Origin: Puffinus mauretanicus
Taxonomy: Eukaryota > Chordata > Aves > Procellariiformes > Procellariidae
Assembly (NCBI GenBank): GCA_023333565.1
Contig: JAJKFH010001431.1
Coordinates: 434,001-498,000, forward strand
Direction of reading: 5' to 3'
DNA: 64,000 nt
Below the pieces are notes generated by a model, which was given only the letters and a program-made list of their open reading frames with translations, was not told where the DNA came from and did not search any database. Position numbers and translations under genes: made by a program. Shown in pieces: positions 59,515 through 64,000 of the stretch; the stretch's first letter is position 1, and each line of letters starts with the position of its first letter.

Positions 59515-61550
59515 GTGTGTTGCAGGGCCTGATCCTGCACCCTAGCGCTCAACCTCGGCATTGCTTCTGCTGGGATCAGAGTGAATCCTGGTCAGCCCGA
59601 GACCCGCTTCTGTTTATGTTCCTTTCTAAAACTAATCTCTCTTTTCTCCACCATGCATATTTCCACCTTTGTGCTAATGAAAGCGCTGGATTGTTCCAGG
59701 GGATCGCATGGAAAATATCTGTGAGCTTTGGCCATCTCTCTGAAACACTACAGTCGATTTCATGTTTGCTTTGGCGCGTTGCTGTGAAAGATTGTAGAGT
59801 GCGTGTGTTTATACGCGTACGGGGAGAGAGGGCTCCTGCTCATTGTGCCTTTGTAAGGCTGCCAGACTGTCTGGCCCCGTCTACTCCACTGTAAGTGAAA
59901 AGGGCCTCGCGAGCGCTGGCTGTGCGCTTGGACCGGGGCTCCGCTAGGCACTACGCTTGGAAGCAGTTCTGTCACCTTGAAAAATCATCTTTCTGCCTGA
60001 ATATTGTTTACAAGTAACATGTAAGATTACTTGTCAGTGGAGAAATTTTTCCTTCTTCCCTTTGTTCCCTCCGTGTATTGGGCAACTTTGCAAACAGTGC
60101 ATTTTGGTGGCCCTCCCGTACCAGGCAGCCACTTCCCCTTTGCGAAGAGAGGGAGGATCTTCCATGCAGAAGAATGAGAAGCAATGTGTGAAAATCGGCG
60201 GTAAGATGCAGCCCTGGTGGAAAGACCTGGACGTTGCTCTTTACAAAGGACTTATTTTCCTCCTGTAGCCCATTGCCTTCTGAAGAAAGACAAGACAGAG
60301 GTTTTCAGGCGGAAGGCATTTCTCTCCAAACTAGGATTTCTCTGCACTGTGTAGAGAGATATTGTCCAGCTGAAATCTCCCACAGGACCCTTTGAGAAGA
60401 TGAAGGATGACTCCAGCAGCCCATCGGTGAATTTTCTTGCCTATGAGAAAGCTCATTCTAACATTTAATGATATCTATGAGCTCCTGCTGGAAAGTCATG
60501 GGCCGCAGGACCTGCACTTGACTAGTAATTATGAAGTACTTTGATACTGAACTTGGAATCTGAACAGCAGTTTATAGGACTCAGGTCTCCTTTCCTTTTT
60601 CTAGTAGCAAGAAGCATTCATCTCAGATTTCCTCTTCTGGAAGGAATAGCTGGAAAACGAATGTGCATTCATGGGAATTGCCAAGTACCTGGACCCAACC
60701 TGTAGCCCATCTGGCCTTGAGTCCTGTCTGTAGTCGCACTGATTATTTGGAGGAAGATGCAAATATTGCTGGAATGGATGATTACAAACGACCTGCAAAC
60801 AAACTTGTCCACTGCTTCCTTGAGAGCTCTGTCTCAGCTTTTGTTTCAAGCGGCGGCTCTATTAATTTCAGCAGGGGAGGTACAGTAACTGATGCTTAAC
60901 AATTAATTTTTTTTGTTTCACCTGTCAAGCTTTGCTGGCCAATTTTGCTTTACAAAATCTGTAAGTAGGGAACATCAGTGTTTTCTTTTGTACTGGAGAC
61001 ATGAAGGAATTAAAGGATTCAAGATTGTAAAGCCTTCATGAATAATTTAGGCTCTGTTTCCAACAAATATTCGCTCTGCTACATACGCACTGATACTGGG
61101 CTCAGACATTTGTGGTATCAGCAACAGTGCCAAACCCCTGTGAGCCAAAAGGAAATAGGCTTTTATTCAGTGTCAGCCATCAATCTGTTTCCAACCTTCA
61201 GGACATACTCTTGTCAACTAGGGGCTTCTGCTTGAGAAACCTGGCCTGCTAGCTTGCAACAAAAATAGATAGGCCCAGGCACATTACCTTTATAACCCCC
61301 TCTGCGATACGTTGTGCAGCCCAGCCAGCCTTGCTCCTCTTACTGCCCTGCTTCATGTTGCTCTTGTGAATAAATATCACTGCACATACTTAGGCCAATG
61401 TACACAGTCACTCAGCTTCTCCTGCTAAAACGACTGAACTACCTGAGAGAGAAATGGCAAGAGTCTTCTCAAGCGAACCAGTCAGTGACCTTCTCTGGGT
61501 CTTGACTTGATGGTTTTGAGGGGTCTTCCTGGCATTATAAAGATTGAAGA
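59515..61550. other. Intergenic, no recognised element
   Basis: Single-copy sequence with open frames up to 128 codons (59,508-59,894 on +), none with a recognisable domain. Confidence 0.5.
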
Positions 61551-61554
61551 AAAG

Positions 61555-61650
61555 CCTGGAAATTTATAGTTGAGAGGTAGCCTACGTTCGATTCTCTTAG
61601 TCCTGTCACTGATGCAGTGTGAGACCTTTAGGCAAGGATTTTCCTTATTG
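61555..61650 (+). repeat. MIR-type SINE fragment
   Basis: The segment agcctacgttcgattctctt followed by cctgtcactgatgcagtgtg and agacctttaggcaagg follows 'cctgggttcgattcc ... ctgccactgactcactgtgtgaccttgggcaag' of MIR. Only the central part remains. Confidence 0.6.
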
Positions 61651-61662
61651 TAGCCTTTTAAG

Positions 61663-61685
61663 TTTTTTTTTTTTGGGGGGGGGGG
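61663..61685. repeat. T12G11 homopolymer junction
   Basis: A run of 12 T is followed directly by 11 G. It follows the MIR-like fragment and is a simple-sequence tract. Confidence 0.9.
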
Positions 61686-61689
61686 TTTG

Positions 61690-64000
61690 CTTGTTTTTTG
61701 TAGTTTTTTAATGTTTGGAAATACTGAAAGCAAACACACTGCTCTTGCAGCCACGTAAGCAGGCTTGCTTCATCAAGAAAGCACCTTACGAAAGCTCTGC
61801 CTAGTACAAACAGATCCTCTAACTCAAGCGCTGTTTCATACTCCGTGCTTCAAAGCGTTGACCACCCAGCTAGCATCAGCAACCAGCAAGGTGAGGAATG
61901 ACCAGCAGGTCCCCGTTTTTCACTAGTGCTGGGCTTAAACATTTGTTTCCATTTCTCAAACCACTATGTCTGAGGGTTCAAAATGGCTCTGTGCCTGCGT
62001 GCGTCCCCTCTGCCAGGGTATGGGCGCACGCTTCTGTAAAACTTGTCAGAGGTAAGCTGCTGCTGAGAGCTACACGGCATCGCGTGCGGCCCTATGCACT
62101 CATGAAGACAAATGAATCACGAGGAAAAGCGCTTTTGCTGTGCTGCTGCTATTTCAATGTGAGAGTGAGACCCTGAAATGCTCTGTTCTACTTCAGTAGC
62201 TCTAAGAGGAGCCTTTCTCCAGAGGTCTCCGGTACCCAGATTAATTGAAATAACTCCAAAAGGCTCTTTTAAATCTAATTCCCTCCCCCATGTTTGCAGT
62301 CTCTTCTCTTTTTTTCCCTCCTGTCTACACTATCTCTTGAACAAAAAGCTTTAAAATGCTCTTCTGGAAAGGACTTGAATGTAATTCAGATGAAGTTAAT
62401 GTGAAGTCAAGGTTGATTGCTCATCTCCCTGAAACCGCCGGCAGTGGCTGAGTGCCGACGAGTGTGAGACGGGAGTTCAAACACAACTGGGAAACTCGTG
62501 AGCGAACCGAACAAAGAGCAGGCTGGAGATCCCCACTCCCCCTCCTCCCCGTGTGACTTTCTCAGCTCACGCTGAACCCTTTGATCACTGTCCAGCGCAG
62601 GGTTACGTGGCAGCCTGGGCCAGGGCCAGGGGTGTATACACGAGCGGAGGCTGCTGTAATCTGCGTATGCTCTTGATCTGCCCTGTACCCTTATTTCCAC
62701 AAACACTGCCACACATCACTGTGGGGTGCATCGCTGCCGGTGCTCCTTCAGCTGAAACACGGGACTGTCCCTGCCAAGCCAGCTCCTTTTTCCAGAAATC
62801 TCCCTGATAACAACATTTCAAACAAGTGTGCCTGTATTTTGTAACCATTACTCTAATTTTGCTGGGTGTGTTTCTATTTGATGCTGAAATCTAAGACCGT
62901 GAGTAAAATCCTCTACTCGGCGCACAGAGTTTGCGTCTTTCAGAAGTGGCTGCTCTGGGAGAGCTGCATGGCCGAGCACAGCTGGCTTGGGAAGGTGCTA
63001 TTCATGGCAAGAGCACTGCCAGGATCTCGCCTGAGGAAGCACATCCTCCAGACCACGTGCTTTAGGGCAGCATTTTAGCTCCATATTCCTCTAATAGGGA
63101 TTTTAGTGCTGGGCTTAGTGGCTATTGAGAACTCTTGAGTCCAAGATGAGTTCTTACAGAAGTGCTACTACTATCATTCATTCTTAAATGTTGACATGGT
63201 AACGTGCAAAATGAGCTGAAACCCTTGAAGACAAGGCTAATTGGCTCTAAAGTAAAGTAGATGGGAATCAGCGGTGGAGGCGCGAGCTGTGGTCCCTCGT
63301 GCTTCTCAGTTGCATTTATTTGTGGCCATTCATCCAGCAGCAGGTGGGAAGAGGGACCTGGTTCCTCCTGTCTGCCTCTGCCATTGTGTCTTCTGATAAG
63401 CTGCCCCCAGCACAGTGACACAAATAGACTTTTTGTGATTGAAGACTGTCAGCAGCAGGCTGCATGTCAGCTCTTATGAAAACCTCTGTTTTCTATTAAA
63501 TCCTACAACAAACCTGATATGGGTTCCACTTTTCTCTATTATTTCTATGGGATGGTCAGAAGATCCTAGAGGAATTATACCATTCCCTATCAAAATCTCT
63601 CTGGCTAAGTCCTACAGTACAGTCTTGCGCTGCCCTCTTATTAAATGACACCAGGTTTTCCCAGATGGTAGATCCACAACCCCTAGCAGGTTGTGCAAAG
63701 GATGTTACAACCCTGCAATTATTATTCTAGTGCAAATGCTGAAACTGGTTGAAGAGGATTTAGAAACCTACCCCTTCTCTCCTTGGTTCCTCCCCCTCCA
63801 CCCCCCAAATTACTTCAAAGGTCAGTAAAATAAATTTTGCTCAGACAGATGAAAAACAGTGTCACAACATCTCCTCATTCCTGCAGGTTTCTGCACAATA
63901 GGGCTAAAACAACACACGGGCAAGTGCCTGGAGCAGGAGGCTGCGAAACCGCCACGAGCCTCCCGGTGCTGCAGCTCAGAGTCCGGCTGGTGCCACCGAG
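61690..64000. other. Intergenic, no recognised element
   Basis: Sequence of mixed composition with open frames up to 101 codons on both strands, overlapping one another and without a domain. No repeat or gene was recognised up to the window end. Confidence 0.5.

Noticed and set aside
1..64000. CRISPR arrays, operons, phage or other prokaryotic systems
   Set aside because: No regularly spaced repeats, ribosome-binding-site-led gene chains or prokaryotic genes were seen. The content is that of a vertebrate genome.

Overview
The window looks like avian nuclear DNA. A CR1 LINE 3' end with three exact ATTCTATG tail octamers (59,487-59,510), an older antisense CR1 copy and a few heavily decayed MIR-type SINEs are present, and interspersed repeats are otherwise sparse. 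No bacterial or viral gene organisation was seen. The one gene recognised is QKI (Quaking, a STAR/KH-domain RNA-binding protein) on the + strand. The recognition rests on a splice acceptor followed by codons for A-A-T-G-N and a stop, which is the C-terminus of the nuclear isoform QKI-5, and on the 3' UTR that follows it.

Layout. Positions 1 to about 3,045 are AT-rich, have no coding potential and end in two AATAAA signals. They are read as the 3' UTR of the upstream alternative last exon of QKI (QKI-6/QKI-7 type). Positions 3,046-3,593 are the remaining intron, with several ACUAAY elements and a strong polypyrimidine tract. The terminal QKI-5 exon starts at 3,594, its stop codon is 3,608-3,610, and a roughly 6.4-kb AT-rich 3' UTR runs to about 10,000. 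A cluster of poly(A) signals at 6,730-6,814 would give a shorter mRNA, and the signals at 9,946-10,106 a longer one. The UTR carries post-transcriptional control signals: QKI response elements (including one overlapping the stop codon), six miR-200-type seed matches, Pumilio motifs at poly(A) signals, and a miR-25/92-type 8-mer overlapping the distal poly(A) signal.

From about 10.1 kb to 64 kb no protein-coding gene could be supported. The open reading frames there (up to 217 codons) are unrelated to one another, lack recognisable domains and concentrate in GC-rich stretches where stop codons are rare. This fits the large gene desert known downstream of QKI in amniotes. GC content rises visibly between about 18 and 40 kb, with two CpG-rich patches (18,730-18,990 and 32,080-32,480). 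The rest is single-copy sequence with scattered ancient repeats: three MIR-like SINE pieces, a CR1 in two separated same-strand pieces, an antisense CR1, and about nine remnants of an old amniote repeat with CATTGACTTCAATGGG-like cores. Four AT-rich stretches have the texture of conserved noncoding (enhancer-like) DNA. All functional claims for the desert are inference; no alignment could be run.
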